Shown one piece after another: positions 1 to 9,092 of a stretch of 64,000 nt of DNA (within the stretch, counting starts at the first letter, position 1; each line of letters starts with the position of its first letter). Position numbers and translations under genes: made by a program. The DNA is from Oscillospiraceae bacterium. Its GTDB lineage: Bacteria > Bacillota > Clostridia > Oscillospirales > Ruminococcaceae. Below the pieces are notes generated by a model that saw only the letters and a list, made by a program, of their open reading frames with translations, was not told where the DNA came from and searched no databases. The DNA lies in assembly GCA_009776305.1 (NCBI GenBank), contig WRLY01000004.1, positions 62,001 to 126,000 of the forward strand. Reading direction: 5' to 3'.

Positions 1-850
<850 letters not shown>

Positions 851-876
851 TCAATAACAGGCAGTAAACTGCTGAA

Positions 877-1143
877 TTATTTTTTTATCCCCTTACGGCT
901 CTCCTTGCGGTTGCCTTTTTGGTGGTATCTCTTCTTTTTGGTGTTAAGGGAATCCTTGTATTTTGTGAACATGATGTAATAATTAATCCACGCCACTATT
1001 GTTAAAACCGTCGCTCCCAAAAGCGAAAGCGATGACCAAAGGGGGAATCCCTCGAAAAAAGCCACCGCCAAAAATACGAGTAACCCCGCAGTTAAAAGTC
1101 CGGCTACAACAACAGAAATGATTGTTTTTGTTTTCAACGTCAT
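877..1143 (-). CDS. Small two-helix membrane protein, unknown function
   Basis: An 88-residue protein between rpmA and obgE, in the operon position where some Clostridia carry short hypothetical genes. Two hydrophobic segments (about residues 8-30 and 35-58) are followed by a very basic tail rich in Lys and Arg (KKKRYHQKGNRKESRKGIKK), which suggests a cytoplasmic C-terminus that may touch RNA or ribosomes. A GAGGAAAATCAA stretch precedes the ATG, a usable Shine-Dalgarno. No recognised domain. It is not Prp, the L27 protease that often sits in this cluster. Function unknown; the ORF is probably real given its position and spacing. Confidence 0.6.
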   Translation of the reverse strand: MTLKTKTIISVVVAGLLTAGLLVFLAVAFFEGFPLWSSLSLLGATVLTIVAWINYYIMFTKYKDSLNTKKKRYHQKGNRKESRKGIKK

Positions 1144-1225
1144 TTGATTTTCCTCCGCATAAAAAACAAGGCGGCAAAATTATGCGTCTTAACGCTTAAT
1201 TCCGCCCCCTCTTTTACTTATTAAG

Positions 1226-1486
1226 TTATTCCGAAACCGCATAAACACTGACTTGCTTGCGGTCTTTTCCGAGGCGTTCAAACTTTACGTTACCGCTAAT
1301 CAGCGCAAAGAGAGTGTCATCCTTGCCGCGGCTTACGTTGTTGCCGGGGTGAATTTTTGTTCCGCGCTGGCGCACCAAAATATTTCCCGCAGGTACGTAC
1401 TGTCCGTCCGCACGCTTAACCCCAAGCCGTTTGGACTCACTATCCCGTCCGTTCTTGGTTGAACCTACTCCTTTTTTCTGAGCCAT
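1226..1486 (-). CDS. rpmA: 50S ribosomal protein L27
   Basis: An 86-residue L27, the protein whose N-terminus reaches toward the peptidyl transferase centre. The start [19 protein letters not shown] and the block [18 protein letters not shown] are family signatures. Unlike many Firmicutes it has no N-terminal extension ending in a cleaved LQFFA-type site: the methionine sits directly before the mature AQKKG sequence. No prp protease gene lies between rplU and rpmA (gap about 70 nt), which agrees with the missing extension. Confidence 0.98.
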   Translation of the reverse strand: MAQKKGVGSTKNGRDSESKRLGVKRADGQYVPAGNILVRQRGTKIHPGNNVSRGKDDTLFALISGNVKFERLGKDRKQVSVYAVSE

Positions 1487-1554
1487 ACTAATATCATTCC
1501 CTTCTTTATAAAAAGTCTGTTCGCGTTATTAACCACTATGAACATTTTCGGCTT

Positions 1555-1860
1555 TTACGCCGTGATTTTTTCGATTTTAACCTTAGTGTAAGGCTGACGA
1601 TGACCTATTTTGCGTTTATACCCTTTTTGGGGCTTATAGGTGAATACTGTGATTTTCTTGGCTTTTCCTTCTTTAATTACAACGGCTTTCACGTTTGCGC
1701 CCTCGACATAAGGCGTTCCCACGATTATTTCGTCGTCCTTGCCGACTAAAACCACCTTTTCAAAATCAACATCACCCTCAACGCCCAACTTTTCAATGTA
1801 AAGCTCGTCGCCCTCTTTTACGCGGTACTGCTTACCGCCTGTTTCGATAACTGCGTACAT
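1555..1860 (-). CDS. rplU: 50S ribosomal protein L21
   Basis: A 101-residue L21, which binds 23S rRNA. It begins [14 protein letters not shown] and ends with the typical basic block [22 protein letters not shown]. The ORF track extends 15 codons upstream, but ATG at 1860 matches the family start and is preceded by CAAGGAATG, a good Shine-Dalgarno. First gene of the rplU-(small ORF)-rpmA-obgE group, read from a consensus promoter about 105 nt upstream. Confidence 0.98.
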   Translation of the reverse strand: MYAVIETGGKQYRVKEGDELYIEKLGVEGDVDFEKVVLVGKDDEIIVGTPYVEGANVKAVVIKEGKAKKITVFTYKPQKGYKRKIGHRQPYTKVKIEKITA

Positions 1861-1958
1861 AAAATCATTCCTTGTTTTTAAATCTCGCTGTGATAAGGTG
1901 AGCAACAGCTTCTTTAATTCTCGGGAAAAATCCGAGCCAAAAACCTTTCACACGCGGC
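1861..1958 (-). promoter_or_regulatory. rplU untranslated leader, possible L21 autoregulatory leader
   Basis: About 98 nt between the inferred transcription start and the L21 ATG. It contains a short hairpin (CTCGG, loop, CCGAG at 1920-1936). Firmicutes often have a structured L21 leader that gives r-protein feedback; position and length fit, but I could not fold it against the family consensus, so this is a candidate only. Confidence 0.4.
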
Positions 1959-1964
1959 TTAAAT

Positions 1965-1993
1965 ATTTTACCATAAAATTTTAGGTTTGTCAA
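1965..1993 (-). promoter_or_regulatory. Sigma-A promoter of rplU operon
   Basis: On the minus strand, TTGACA (1988-1993), a 17-nt spacer, and TAAAAT (1965-1970). Consensus -35 and near-consensus -10 at ideal spacing, upstream of rplU. Confidence 0.85.
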
Positions 1994-2009
1994 CTGTTTT
2001 ATTGTTAGT

Positions 2010-2219
2010 TTAGGATTTGTTTCTGAAAAACGTGCAATAAATCCAAATTTGAAACCCTGCCGCCAAGAGAATCAGCGCGATTATGACAATTGTCGCTATA
2101 CTCCAAAGATATTTTGTCGAAAAATATACTGAAAGTATAAGTGCCGCCGCTCCCAAAACAACAATATTATTTAAAAGTGCGCGGGAGCTTTTACCGTTCC
2201 TTTTAATATTACGTTTCAT
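2010..2219 (-). CDS. Small membrane protein coupled to folD
   Basis: A 69-residue protein with a basic N-terminus and two predicted transmembrane helices (roughly residues 17-35 and 40-62). Its ATG overlaps the folD stop by four bases (ATGA), so translation is probably coupled to folD. No domain recognised; function unknown. It ends just before the rplU promoter, so it is the last gene of the ymfF-to-folD run. Confidence 0.6.
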   Translation of the reverse strand: MKRNIKRNGKSSRALLNNIVVLGAAALILSVYFSTKYLWSIATIVIIALILLAAGFQIWIYCTFFRNKS

Positions 2220-3055
2220 GAATCCTGCAATTTCTTTGCCGTCAGAGTGTTTTTCATGAGCATCGCCCTTGTCATAGGTCCTACGCCTCCCGGCACCGGC
2301 GTAATATAATCCGCGAGCGGCTCCGCTTCGGCGAAATTAACGTCGCCGCAAAGCTTATGATTCACATCGCGGTTAATCCCCACGTCTATAACCACCGCGC
2401 CTTTTTTCACAAAATCGCCTGTTATGAAATTAGGCTTGCCGATTGCCGCCACTAAAATATCAGCCCGCCGGCAGATTTCGGCTAAATCGGCTGTTCGGCT
2501 GTGGCAGATTGTCACCGTGCCGTGCTCATGCAAAAGGAGCATTGCCATAGGTTTTCCGACAATATTGCTCCGCCCGACCACCACGCAGTTTTTACCCGCA
2601 ACTGAAATACCCTCTCGCCTCAGTATTTCCATAACACCCGCCGGCGTGCATGACGGCAACCTGTAATCCCCGATTGTAATACGTCCCACGTTGTCGGCGC
2701 GGAAAGCGTCCACGTCCTTTAACGGGTTAATGCGCTCATTGGCGGCAGTTAAATCAATTTGCCCCGGCAGGGGTTGCTGTATAAGTATGCCGTTAATCTT
2801 AGAATCGGCGTTAAGCCTGTCAATCAGAGAGAGCAGCTCTTCTGTACTTGTATCTTCGGGCAGAACATGCTCATAAGACATAACGCCGCACTCTTCACAG
2901 TCTTTTTTCTTATGTTTAACATAAATTTGGCTGGCGGGGTCTTGCCCGACTAAAACTACGGCTAATCCCACCTGTAAATGATTTTGCCCGATTTCGGCTT
3001 TTATTTCATTTTTAATGGTCGTGCTTAACGCGTTGCCGTCAAGAATTTTTGCCAT
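2216..3055 (-). CDS. folD: Bifunctional methylene-THF dehydrogenase / methenyl-THF cyclohydrolase
   Basis: A 279-residue FolD, which interconverts methylene-, methenyl- and formyl-tetrahydrofolate in one-carbon metabolism. Visible signatures: YVKHKKKDCEECG (catalytic Lys), GILIQQPLP, SCTPAGVMEIL, the NADP site VVVGRSNIVGKPMA, DVGIN, and TPVPGGVGPMT near the C-terminus. The usual DVDGF motif reads DVDAF here. Formyl-THF made through this enzyme supplies purine synthesis, which is heavily represented elsewhere in the window. An ATG with AGGAGGTTCGGG upstream gives a clear start. Confidence 0.97.
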   Translation of the reverse strand: MAKILDGNALSTTIKNEIKAEIGQNHLQVGLAVVLVGQDPASQIYVKHKKKDCEECGVMSYEHVLPEDTSTEELLSLIDRLNADSKINGILIQQPLPGQIDLTAANERINPLKDVDAFRADNVGRITIGDYRLPSCTPAGVMEILRREGISVAGKNCVVVGRSNIVGKPMAMLLLHEHGTVTICHSRTADLAEICRRADILVAAIGKPNFITGDFVKKGAVVIDVGINRDVNHKLCGDVNFAEAEPLADYITPVPGGVGPMTRAMLMKNTLTAKKLQDS

Positions 3056-3128
3056 TATTTCCCGAACCTCCTTTCAAGATATATACGAATCATTAAAATA
3101 CGTTTTCTGATTATCTGCAACTCCATTT

Positions 3129-3374
3129 TCAAACTTTTGTCTCCTTTATTATTTTTCTCAAAAAGAGAATAAATATTACGGTCGTCAGCGCGAAAGCAAG
3201 TACTACTTCAAAAATATCGCCCGCGAAAAACCTTTTTGAATAATATCCGATTTGATTTGCGATTACCCTCATTCCGCTCCAGTTGGCTACAGGGGCGGGA
3301 ATCTTGGAGTAAATAACCGAAATAGCACCTAAGAAAAGCCCGACAATCAGCGGTAGCACTATGACTTTTTTCAT
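3129..3374 (-). CDS. Small two-helix membrane protein coupled to lgt
   Basis: An 81-residue hydrophobic protein with an N-terminal helix (about residues 4-22) that could be a signal anchor, a loop, and a second helix (about 55-74) followed by KIIKETKV. The start overlaps the lgt stop by four bases (ATGA). No recognised family. It is probably membrane-embedded; its position between lgt and folD gives no firm functional clue. Confidence 0.55.
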   Translation of the reverse strand: MKKVIVLPLIVGLFLGAISVIYSKIPAPVANWSGMRVIANQIGYYSKRFFAGDIFEVVLAFALTTVIFILFLRKIIKETKV

Positions 3375-4378
3375 ATTTCAGCATCCCTTTCATTGTCATC
3401 AGCTAAAATACTCGGTGCTGTTTCTTCCTGTTTGCGGAGCGCCTTCTTTGCCTCTGCCTTTTCTTTTTGAAGAATTATATTTTCCTCATGCGCAGCTATA
3501 AGCTTTGCGCTTTCCTCGGTATTGCAATACATTTTATAATCGGGGTTATTCGCCGTCCGCCGCTTGCAATAAATAAACCCTGCGATTGAAATAATTGCGG
3601 TGATGATTGCCAAAAGCTGTGAAACCTTAAAATATCCGAGCATTAAGCTGTCGGCGCGGAGCTGTTCGTTAAACGCCCGTCCTGTTCCGTACCACGCCGC
3701 GAAAAGCAAAAAGATTTCCCCGTCAAATGTACGCAGTTTCTTTGAATAAAAGTGCAAAAGCACGAACCCTAAAAGACACCATAAGCTTTCATACAGGAAA
3801 CAAGGGTGAACCAACGCCCCTTCGCCCACGTCGCGGGCTATTCTGCTACCCGTCATGCCCCAAGGGAGATTGTCTGTTTTTATAACTGCGCCGTAAGCCT
3901 CCTGGTTGAAGAAGTTTCCCCAACGCCCTATGCCGATTCCCATAAGAAAGCCAAGCCCCGCCAAATCAAGCACCGGCGTGAGTTTGATTTTCCTTAGTTT
4001 CATGAAAACAAGTCCGAAAACCACCGCGCCTATTACCCCGCCGTAAATGGCAAGTCCGCCGTCGCGTATGCCTGTTATGGCGGTTACGGGGGTGAACTTT
4101 ACCTCGTTTTCGGGGTTAAGGTTGTAAAAAATCACGTAATAAAGCCGCGCACCGATAAATCCGCCTATTATTCCCGCCGCCGCCGCGTCGAAAACCCTGT
4201 CGGTAATCATGCCGAACTGCCTTGCCCGCGTCATGGCGTACAAAACGCCTAAAATAATCGCCGCCGTGACAATAATGCCGTACCAGTAAATATTAAAGCC
4301 GAAAACGCTTATTGTCCGCTCTATGTTGAAGTTTAAGCCCAAGTTGGGGAATTCAATGTAATTATTGATAGGATTCAC
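3371..4378 (-). CDS. lgt: Prolipoprotein diacylglyceryl transferase
   Basis: A 335-residue multipass membrane enzyme that transfers diacylglycerol from phosphatidylglycerol to the lipobox cysteine of prelipoproteins. The Lgt signature GRWGNFFNQEAYG is present, as are FIGARLYY and RAFNEQLR. At the position of the E. coli catalytic-region histidine (HGG) this protein reads IYGG. The C-terminus carries an extra hydrophilic, charged tail of about 60 residues (EENIILQKEKAEAKKALRKQ), likely cytoplasmic coiled coil. The gene directly upstream encodes a lipoprotein, a natural substrate. Confidence 0.95.
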   Translation of the reverse strand: MNPINNYIEFPNLGLNFNIERTISVFGFNIYWYGIIVTAAIILGVLYAMTRARQFGMITDRVFDAAAAGIIGGFIGARLYYVIFYNLNPENEVKFTPVTAITGIRDGGLAIYGGVIGAVVFGLVFMKLRKIKLTPVLDLAGLGFLMGIGIGRWGNFFNQEAYGAVIKTDNLPWGMTGSRIARDVGEGALVHPCFLYESLWCLLGFVLLHFYSKKLRTFDGEIFLLFAAWYGTGRAFNEQLRADSLMLGYFKVSQLLAIITAIISIAGFIYCKRRTANNPDYKMYCNTEESAKLIAAHEENIILQKEKAEAKKALRKQEETAPSILADDNERDAEI

Positions 4379-4417
4379 GCCTTTCTTTTGTTTTATTTAC
4401 AGCCCCGCTTAAATAGA

Positions 4418-5728
4418 TTAATAGACAGGGTTGCTTGAAATTATAACAGAGTTGCCGTCCTTGTCAATCAAGTGCCTTTTACCTATAGCGCCATCGCCGT
4501 AGTCTGCCACCGTGCTTATTAATATATTGCCGTTATACACGTATACGTCGTTCGCGAATTCCTGCATATCCTCTCCGAATTCTCTGACAAGTTCGACTTC
4601 ACCGCTGTCTGCATTTATTTTGAAAACGCTGTGCTCGCCGTATTCTTCGCTTATAAAAGGCGCGACAAAATAAATGTAACCGTCTGACCAAGAGGGCGCG
4701 CCGCCGCTGACGTCAGTATCGGGTCTCCATATCGCCGACGATACAACCTGCCACCCGCTTTCATAATATGTTATTAAGACCTTCTGCTCCTTTGAGGTTA
4801 AATTAATCCTTATAATTTCAAAGGTATAGCTTGCTCTGTCGTACATCAAAACGTAAAAAATAACATCGCCGTTTTCAACCTCTATATTCACGGGAATAAT
4901 TCCCGCGTTGGTTATCTGAAAAAGTTCAGGCTCGTATTTCCACTCAGTTCGTATGTCGTTTCCGTCTAAGTCCGTCGATATTATGGTTTGGACACCTCTG
5001 CTCGGCATACGGTTTTCAACAGGCTCGTGGTTTTCGTACACTATTGCATATATTCTGCCGCCGAAAATCACAGGAGCTTTTATTGTCAGTAAACAACCGC
5101 TGTCGTTTTGAACCTGATTTGAGTAATGGTCGGTGGTATTTAAACGGGTCGCAGTTTTTTCGGCCAGCGAAAATTTATACAAAACCTCCTGCGTTAATAA
5201 GCCGCCGTTAAACTCGCTGACCCTCTGCTCATTGAAAGACAGAAACAGGTTGTCCTCATAGATTACGGCGCAACTGAAAACCGGGCGCATTTGAACGGGC
5301 GTGCCTATTGTTTCAAACAAGAATATTTCATTTTGGTTTGAGCCGTCAAAATTAAGCGAGTGAACAGAAATGCCTTTTCTGTCTTCTTCTATTTTTACGC
5401 CGATTAGCATATCTTCATAAACGCCTATAATCTTACAGGCGTAGCTGTTCAGCGTTGTTCCTGAAGAGTCGATACGAAACGAGCCGTCAATTACAAAAGT
5501 TCCGTCCGGCAGCTCCGTCATCGGATTACTTTTAAGCATTGCCGGAATCGTACAGCTAAGTTCTTTTTCTCCCAAAGCTAAAGATTCCAAGCTTGGAATT
5601 TCTTTCTGTTGCGGCGTAATACGCCCGTCCGGGTTCTCCGCCGAATTTATCGGAAATGAACAAGAGGCTAACAGTAAAACAGCTGTAATTATTAATAATG
5701 CGACGGATTGAGGCTTAATTTTTTTCAT
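4418..5728 (-). CDS. Secreted lipoprotein, probable beta-propeller
   Basis: A 436-residue lipoprotein. MKKIKPQSVALLIITAVLLLASC is a signal peptide ending in lipobox LASC, so Cys would be lipidated by the Lgt encoded next door. ATG at 5728 is preceded by AAGGAG; the longer track start has no such support. The mature part has repeated strand patterns with aromatic and Gly turns (for example GGRIYAIVYENHEP, DGYIYFVAPF, DVYVYNGNILIST), resembling DUF5050/WD-like propellers of clostridial lipoproteins. Likely extracellular, membrane-anchored; ligand unknown. Confidence 0.75.
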   Translation of the reverse strand: MKKIKPQSVALLIITAVLLLASCSFPINSAENPDGRITPQQKEIPSLESLALGEKELSCTIPAMLKSNPMTELPDGTFVIDGSFRIDSSGTTLNSYACKIIGVYEDMLIGVKIEEDRKGISVHSLNFDGSNQNEIFLFETIGTPVQMRPVFSCAVIYEDNLFLSFNEQRVSEFNGGLLTQEVLYKFSLAEKTATRLNTTDHYSNQVQNDSGCLLTIKAPVIFGGRIYAIVYENHEPVENRMPSRGVQTIISTDLDGNDIRTEWKYEPELFQITNAGIIPVNIEVENGDVIFYVLMYDRASYTFEIIRINLTSKEQKVLITYYESGWQVVSSAIWRPDTDVSGGAPSWSDGYIYFVAPFISEEYGEHSVFKINADSGEVELVREFGEDMQEFANDVYVYNGNILISTVADYGDGAIGKRHLIDKDGNSVIISSNPVY

Positions 5729-5750
5729 TTCGTTCTCCTTAATAATAAAG

Positions 5751-7028
5751 CTATTCCTCCATAGGTTCAACAATCGAAATACAGGCATTTTCCTCGTCTA
5801 ATTCCGCAAGCAATTTCATCGCGTCCTTGTATGTCAAATTTGCCGTTATTTCAAACATATCGAACATATTATTACCTTGGAAATACGCGTCCATCATAAA
5901 CGTTGCCGTTGAGCTTACCGAGCCTAAAACGGCTACAAATTCGCCGTAGGTCATTTTACGGACGTTCTCGAATTCTTTTTCGGGCAGACCGTTTTCTTTG
6001 GCGTTTTTAAGCGCTTTTTTTATTTCCGCTAAAACCCTGCGCGGGTCTTTAGACTCGCCCGATGCGCTCAGGGCGAAAAATCCTCGCCCGTTCAGCGCAC
6101 TGACAGCAAAGTCGTTGTTTATTATGCCGTCGTTCAACGCCTTTTCGTAAAATGCTGAGGTTTTGCCAAGCACGGTTTCGAGAATAATATTATAGATAAT
6201 ATACTTTTCAGTATTCTCCCTGCCCGAAAAGGCGGGAAATTTAAAAAATATATTGAATAGAGGCATAGAGCAGGTTAATTTTTGAACTGTTTCGTGGGTT
6301 TTTACCTCTGCCGGCTCTTCGGGGAAGACCGCTTCCAATCCTAAATCCGCCGTAGGTTTTAAAAGTCTGTCGCAGATTTCAAGGGTTTTTTCGACATCAA
6401 AATTCCCCGCGATTGACAAAACCATATTATTTAGATTATAAAAGGTCTTATAACAGCGGTAAAGCAAATCTTTGTCAATTTTGGCTATTGATTCGGCGGT
6501 TCCTGCTATGTCGATTCGGACGGGATTATTATGATAAAGCGCCTGCAAGCCGTTCATGAAAACCCTCCAGTCGGGGTCGTCCTTGTACATTTTTATTTCC
6601 TGGGCGATTATGCCCTGCTCTTTTTCAACGCTCTCGTCTGTGAAATAAGGCTCTTGTACAAAATTTAAAAGGATTTCAAGGTTCTCCTCAAATTTTTGTG
6701 AGCAGGAAAATAAATAGGCGGTTTTGTCAAAGCTGGTATAAGCGTTGGCGTTTGCGCCGGTTCTTGCGTAAAGCTGAAAAGCGTCACATTCATCATTCTC
6801 GAAAAGCTTATGCTCCAGATAATGGGCGATGCCCTCGGGAACGGTCACAAAGTCCCCGTCCTCATTTGTCTTAAACGTAGTGTCTACAGAGCCGTATTTA
6901 GCCGCGAAAAGGGCATAAGCGCTCGCAAAGCCTTTCATGGGATAAAGGCAGATTGTAAGTCCGCTCGGGTGTTTTATAATCTTGTATTCTTCGCGGACGC
7001 GCTTATTTTTAACAATATTCTTTTCCAT
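5751..7028 (-). CDS. ymfH: M16 family zinc peptidase, YmfH-type
   Basis: A 425-residue M16 (pitrilysin/processing-peptidase) protein. The inverted zinc motif HxxEH is visible as HYLEH near residue 70, with the downstream glutamate in ESVEKEQGIIAQEI, so it should be catalytically competent. It starts right after the ymfF stop (adjacent bases), so the two are co-translated and probably form a heterodimer, as is common for M16 pairs. In Bacillus such pairs are annotated as linked to modification of elongation factor P; no efp gene is in this window. Confidence 0.88.
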   Translation of the reverse strand: MEKNIVKNKRVREEYKIIKHPSGLTICLYPMKGFASAYALFAAKYGSVDTTFKTNEDGDFVTVPEGIAHYLEHKLFENDECDAFQLYARTGANANAYTSFDKTAYLFSCSQKFEENLEILLNFVQEPYFTDESVEKEQGIIAQEIKMYKDDPDWRVFMNGLQALYHNNPVRIDIAGTAESIAKIDKDLLYRCYKTFYNLNNMVLSIAGNFDVEKTLEICDRLLKPTADLGLEAVFPEEPAEVKTHETVQKLTCSMPLFNIFFKFPAFSGRENTEKYIIYNIILETVLGKTSAFYEKALNDGIINNDFAVSALNGRGFFALSASGESKDPRRVLAEIKKALKNAKENGLPEKEFENVRKMTYGEFVAVLGSVSSTATFMMDAYFQGNNMFDMFEITANLTYKDAMKLLAELDEENACISIVEPMEE

Positions 7029-8327
7029 TTATTTTTCATTCTCCTCAATTCCGGATAATACATAAAAAGTGTCAAAAATCATTGAACCGGCGACACTCAT
7101 TACATCATCGCGCTTGATGTTCTCAAAGTCTTTAAGATATTCTTCAGGCGATTTTATTTCCTTAGTGTAAATCCGCGTAAAATACCACCATGTCAGCGAA
7201 TTTAAACTGTCATTCACGGTTTTGACGTTATTTTGCTCATAAAGCAGGGCGTATTTCAAGTCGTCGTCCGTGAAATCGCCTTTTTTGACATTTTCAAGTT
7301 GCAATAATATTTCGGCTTTGGCTTTTTCAATATTTTCTTCCTCCACGCCGCAGCTTACAAGTATTGCGCCTTTGTATTTATTCACCCGCGACCAGCAGAA
7401 ATAGCAAAGTGAAAGCTTTTCCCGTACATTCAAAAACAGCTTGGACGAAATTGTACCGCCGTAAAGATTACTCATTAAAGTCAGGGCGGCTTTTTCACTA
7501 TTACCCGACAAGGCGGTTTTAAAACCTAAAACCATATTACTTTGATTTAAAGGCAGACGCTCGGTTTTTTCGGCTGTTTTTGATTTGGCTTTACTGTACG
7601 CCGATTGGCAGATTGCTATGTTTTTTCTTTCGGACGCAAGCTTTGAAAATTCAGTTTCAGCTATTTTTAAAGCGCTGCGAAAATCATTACACCCTACCGA
7701 AACTGTTTCTATAACTGCGCTTTTTAAAAGCTCTTTATAAGCCGCGAAAAGGCTTTGCGGGGTTATTTCGCGGGTTTTTTCGACATTTCCGAGTGGATTC
7801 ACTGCGGCGGGTTCATTTTCAAACAGGATTCTCTTAGCCTTATTGGCGGCGTAAAACCGTTTATCGTTAATTTCGGCTTCAATAGCCTCTATTTGATGTT
7901 GTTTTAATATTTCCACGTCGGCGGCGCAAAATCCGCTGTTTTCGCCTTTTTCGATAACAGGGCGAAAAACGCAGTCGAAGATTGCCATAGCGGCTTCTTC
8001 TGTGATTTTTTCACCGTGCAGAGCATAACCGTCGTCCATGAACTTCATCGAAACGGCTAAAAACTGCGTATCCCCAAGACTTTCAACCTCGAAATCGCAC
8101 TTTGCGTTATAAAGCGACGCCAAATAATTGCTGAACTGCGCCGCGCTTGTATAGCGGGCGTTGGTTCTGCACAAGAGCCTGGGCAACAGGGCGTAAAGCG
8201 AGGCTTTTTCCTCATCGAGCGGCACAAAAAAACCGACTGTGATTCTGTTAAATTTATACCGCTTATCGGTAACACTGTTAAAATGTACGCCTGCGGCTAT
8301 TTCTTGGCGTTTTAAATGGTTGTCCAT
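7029..8327 (-). CDS. ymfF: M16 family inactive partner subunit, YmfF-type
   Basis: A 432-residue M16-fold protein without HxxEH in the expected N-terminal position, i.e. the non-catalytic partner of the following ymfH. The M16 C-terminal features are present (GTISSKLFLNVREKLSLCYFC). First gene of the long minus-strand run ymfF-ymfH-lipoprotein-lgt-small ORF-folD-small ORF. GGAGAAATAAAAAACA precedes the ATG. Confidence 0.85.
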   Translation of the reverse strand: MDNHLKRQEIAAGVHFNSVTDKRYKFNRITVGFFVPLDEEKASLYALLPRLLCRTNARYTSAAQFSNYLASLYNAKCDFEVESLGDTQFLAVSMKFMDDGYALHGEKITEEAAMAIFDCVFRPVIEKGENSGFCAADVEILKQHQIEAIEAEINDKRFYAANKAKRILFENEPAAVNPLGNVEKTREITPQSLFAAYKELLKSAVIETVSVGCNDFRSALKIAETEFSKLASERKNIAICQSAYSKAKSKTAEKTERLPLNQSNMVLGFKTALSGNSEKAALTLMSNLYGGTISSKLFLNVREKLSLCYFCWSRVNKYKGAILVSCGVEEENIEKAKAEILLQLENVKKGDFTDDDLKYALLYEQNNVKTVNDSLNSLTWWYFTRIYTKEIKSPEEYLKDFENIKRDDVMSVAGSMIFDTFYVLSGIEENEK

Positions 8328-8362
8328 TGTTTTTTATTTCTCCTTTTTGCATAACTTTATAT

Positions 8363-8371
8363 AGTATAACA
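8363..8371 (-). promoter_or_regulatory. Extended -10 promoter upstream of ymfF
   Basis: Minus strand reads TGTTATACT, an extended -10 (TGnTATACT), 35 nt before the ymfF ATG. No good -35 at 17 nt, as is usual for extended -10 promoters. Confidence 0.5.
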
Positions 8372-8394
8372 CATATTTGCAGAAATTTCCATAG

Positions 8395-8432
8395 GGAAAA
8401 GAAAAAAACTCCGGAGAAATATTTCTCCGGAG
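8395..8432 (-). terminator. Intrinsic terminator after the 8449-8817 gene
   Basis: A perfect 24-nt palindrome (CTCCGGAGAAAT/ATTTCTCCGGAG, 8409-8432) followed on the minus strand by seven T residues, just downstream of the stop at 8449. Confidence 0.9.
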
Positions 8433-8448
8433 GGGGGATTTGATTATA

Positions 8449-8817
8449 TTATTCAACTTTCTGAATTTTGTAAGTACCGAGAATCTTTCCGGGGTTGGAT
8501 TCTAAAGTCACACCGTCAAAAGTAATTTCAACCGTATCGCCCTCGGCAAAGTCAAAGAGCGTTATTGGTTCTCCCGGCGCGTCTAACAACTCAACCTCAT
8601 AATCACTGTTTGTTACAGCTACAAAAATTTTACCTAAATAGTTCACATCATCGCGCGCCCAACCTAAACCATTTACGAGTAAACTATATTCGGTAATTTC
8701 AAGTACTTCCGCGGTAAAAACAACTTCCGTAATTTCTTCTTTACAGGCTTTTGCTATCCATAAAACCCCAGAAAAAACAATAAAGCACGATAAGCAAATG
8801 ATAATTGTTTTTTTCAT
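8449..8817 (-). CDS. Small exported protein, unknown function
   Basis: A 122-residue protein (ATG 8817; a GTG five codons upstream is the alternative). It begins MKKTIIICLSCFIVFSGVLWIAKAC, a signal or anchor sequence; the cysteine could be lipidated but IAKAC is a poor lipobox. The rest is beta-rich and acidic (FTAEVLEITEYSLLVNGL, EGDTVEITFDG), reminiscent of small OB-like secreted domains of the YobA/DUF3221 type, but I cannot assign it firmly. A monocistronic unit with a TATAAT at 8855-8860 upstream and its own terminator. Confidence 0.65.
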   Translation of the reverse strand: MKKTIIICLSCFIVFSGVLWIAKACKEEITEVVFTAEVLEITEYSLLVNGLGWARDDVNYLGKIFVAVTNSDYEVELLDAPGEPITLFDFAEGDTVEITFDGVTLESNPGKILGTYKIQKVE

Positions 8818-8943
8818 AATAAATATCTTCACTTTCTTTTAAATTTGTTATCTAATTATAAACACTGTTTAAAAGAGTAAAAGGTTACGGTTTTCAACTG
8901 GTTTTTTAATTCTTGCTTTTTTAAAAAATCAGTAAAATTTCAT

Positions 8944-8974
8944 AAAAAAATCCCCCCCTCATGATAAGGGGTGG
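8944..8974 (-). terminator. Intrinsic terminator of the candidate small RNA
   Basis: Minus strand: CCACCCCTTA TCA TGAGGGGGGG, one mismatch, then A and seven T. Confidence 0.7.
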
Positions 8975-9058
8975 AAGGTAAGATAATTCATAATGTGTAG
9001 AACAAAAGAAAGGAGACAACTAAAACAAAAAAACAACTAAATGGAGGTCACTAACGTA
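8944..9058 (-). ncRNA. Candidate small RNA (about 115 nt)
   Basis: A transcript would start near 9058 from a perfect promoter and end at the terminator at 8944-8974. It opens with a small hairpin (GTTAC GTTA GTGAC), then a pyrimidine-rich stretch holding ACCTCC and TCTCCTTTC, both complementary to Shine-Dalgarno sequences, and ends with the terminator stem. A 10-codon ORF inside has no ribosome site. It could be a trans-acting sRNA, or instead an attenuated leader of the next gene. Confidence 0.4.
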
Positions 9059-9063
9059 ACTTT

Positions 9064-9092
9064 ATTATAATATCTTTCTACTTTTTTGTCAA
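9064..9092 (-). promoter_or_regulatory. Perfect consensus sigma-A promoter
   Basis: Minus strand TTGACA (9087-9092), 17-nt spacer, TATAAT (9064-9069). Drives the candidate small RNA and possibly read-through into the small exported protein. Confidence 0.85.

Noticed and set aside
2216-3128. Tetrahydrofolate riboswitch upstream of folD
   Set aside because: Only 73 nt separate folD from the upstream gene and none of the conserved riboswitch core could be seen.
8409-8432. Perfect 24-nt palindrome as a regulator operator
   Set aside because: The T run immediately following on the minus strand and its place after a stop codon make it an ordinary intrinsic terminator.
9041-9070. Nine-codon plus-strand ORF (ATGGAGGTC...) near the candidate small RNA
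   Set aside because: The only AAGGAG lies about 25 nt upstream, too far, and the frame has no other support.
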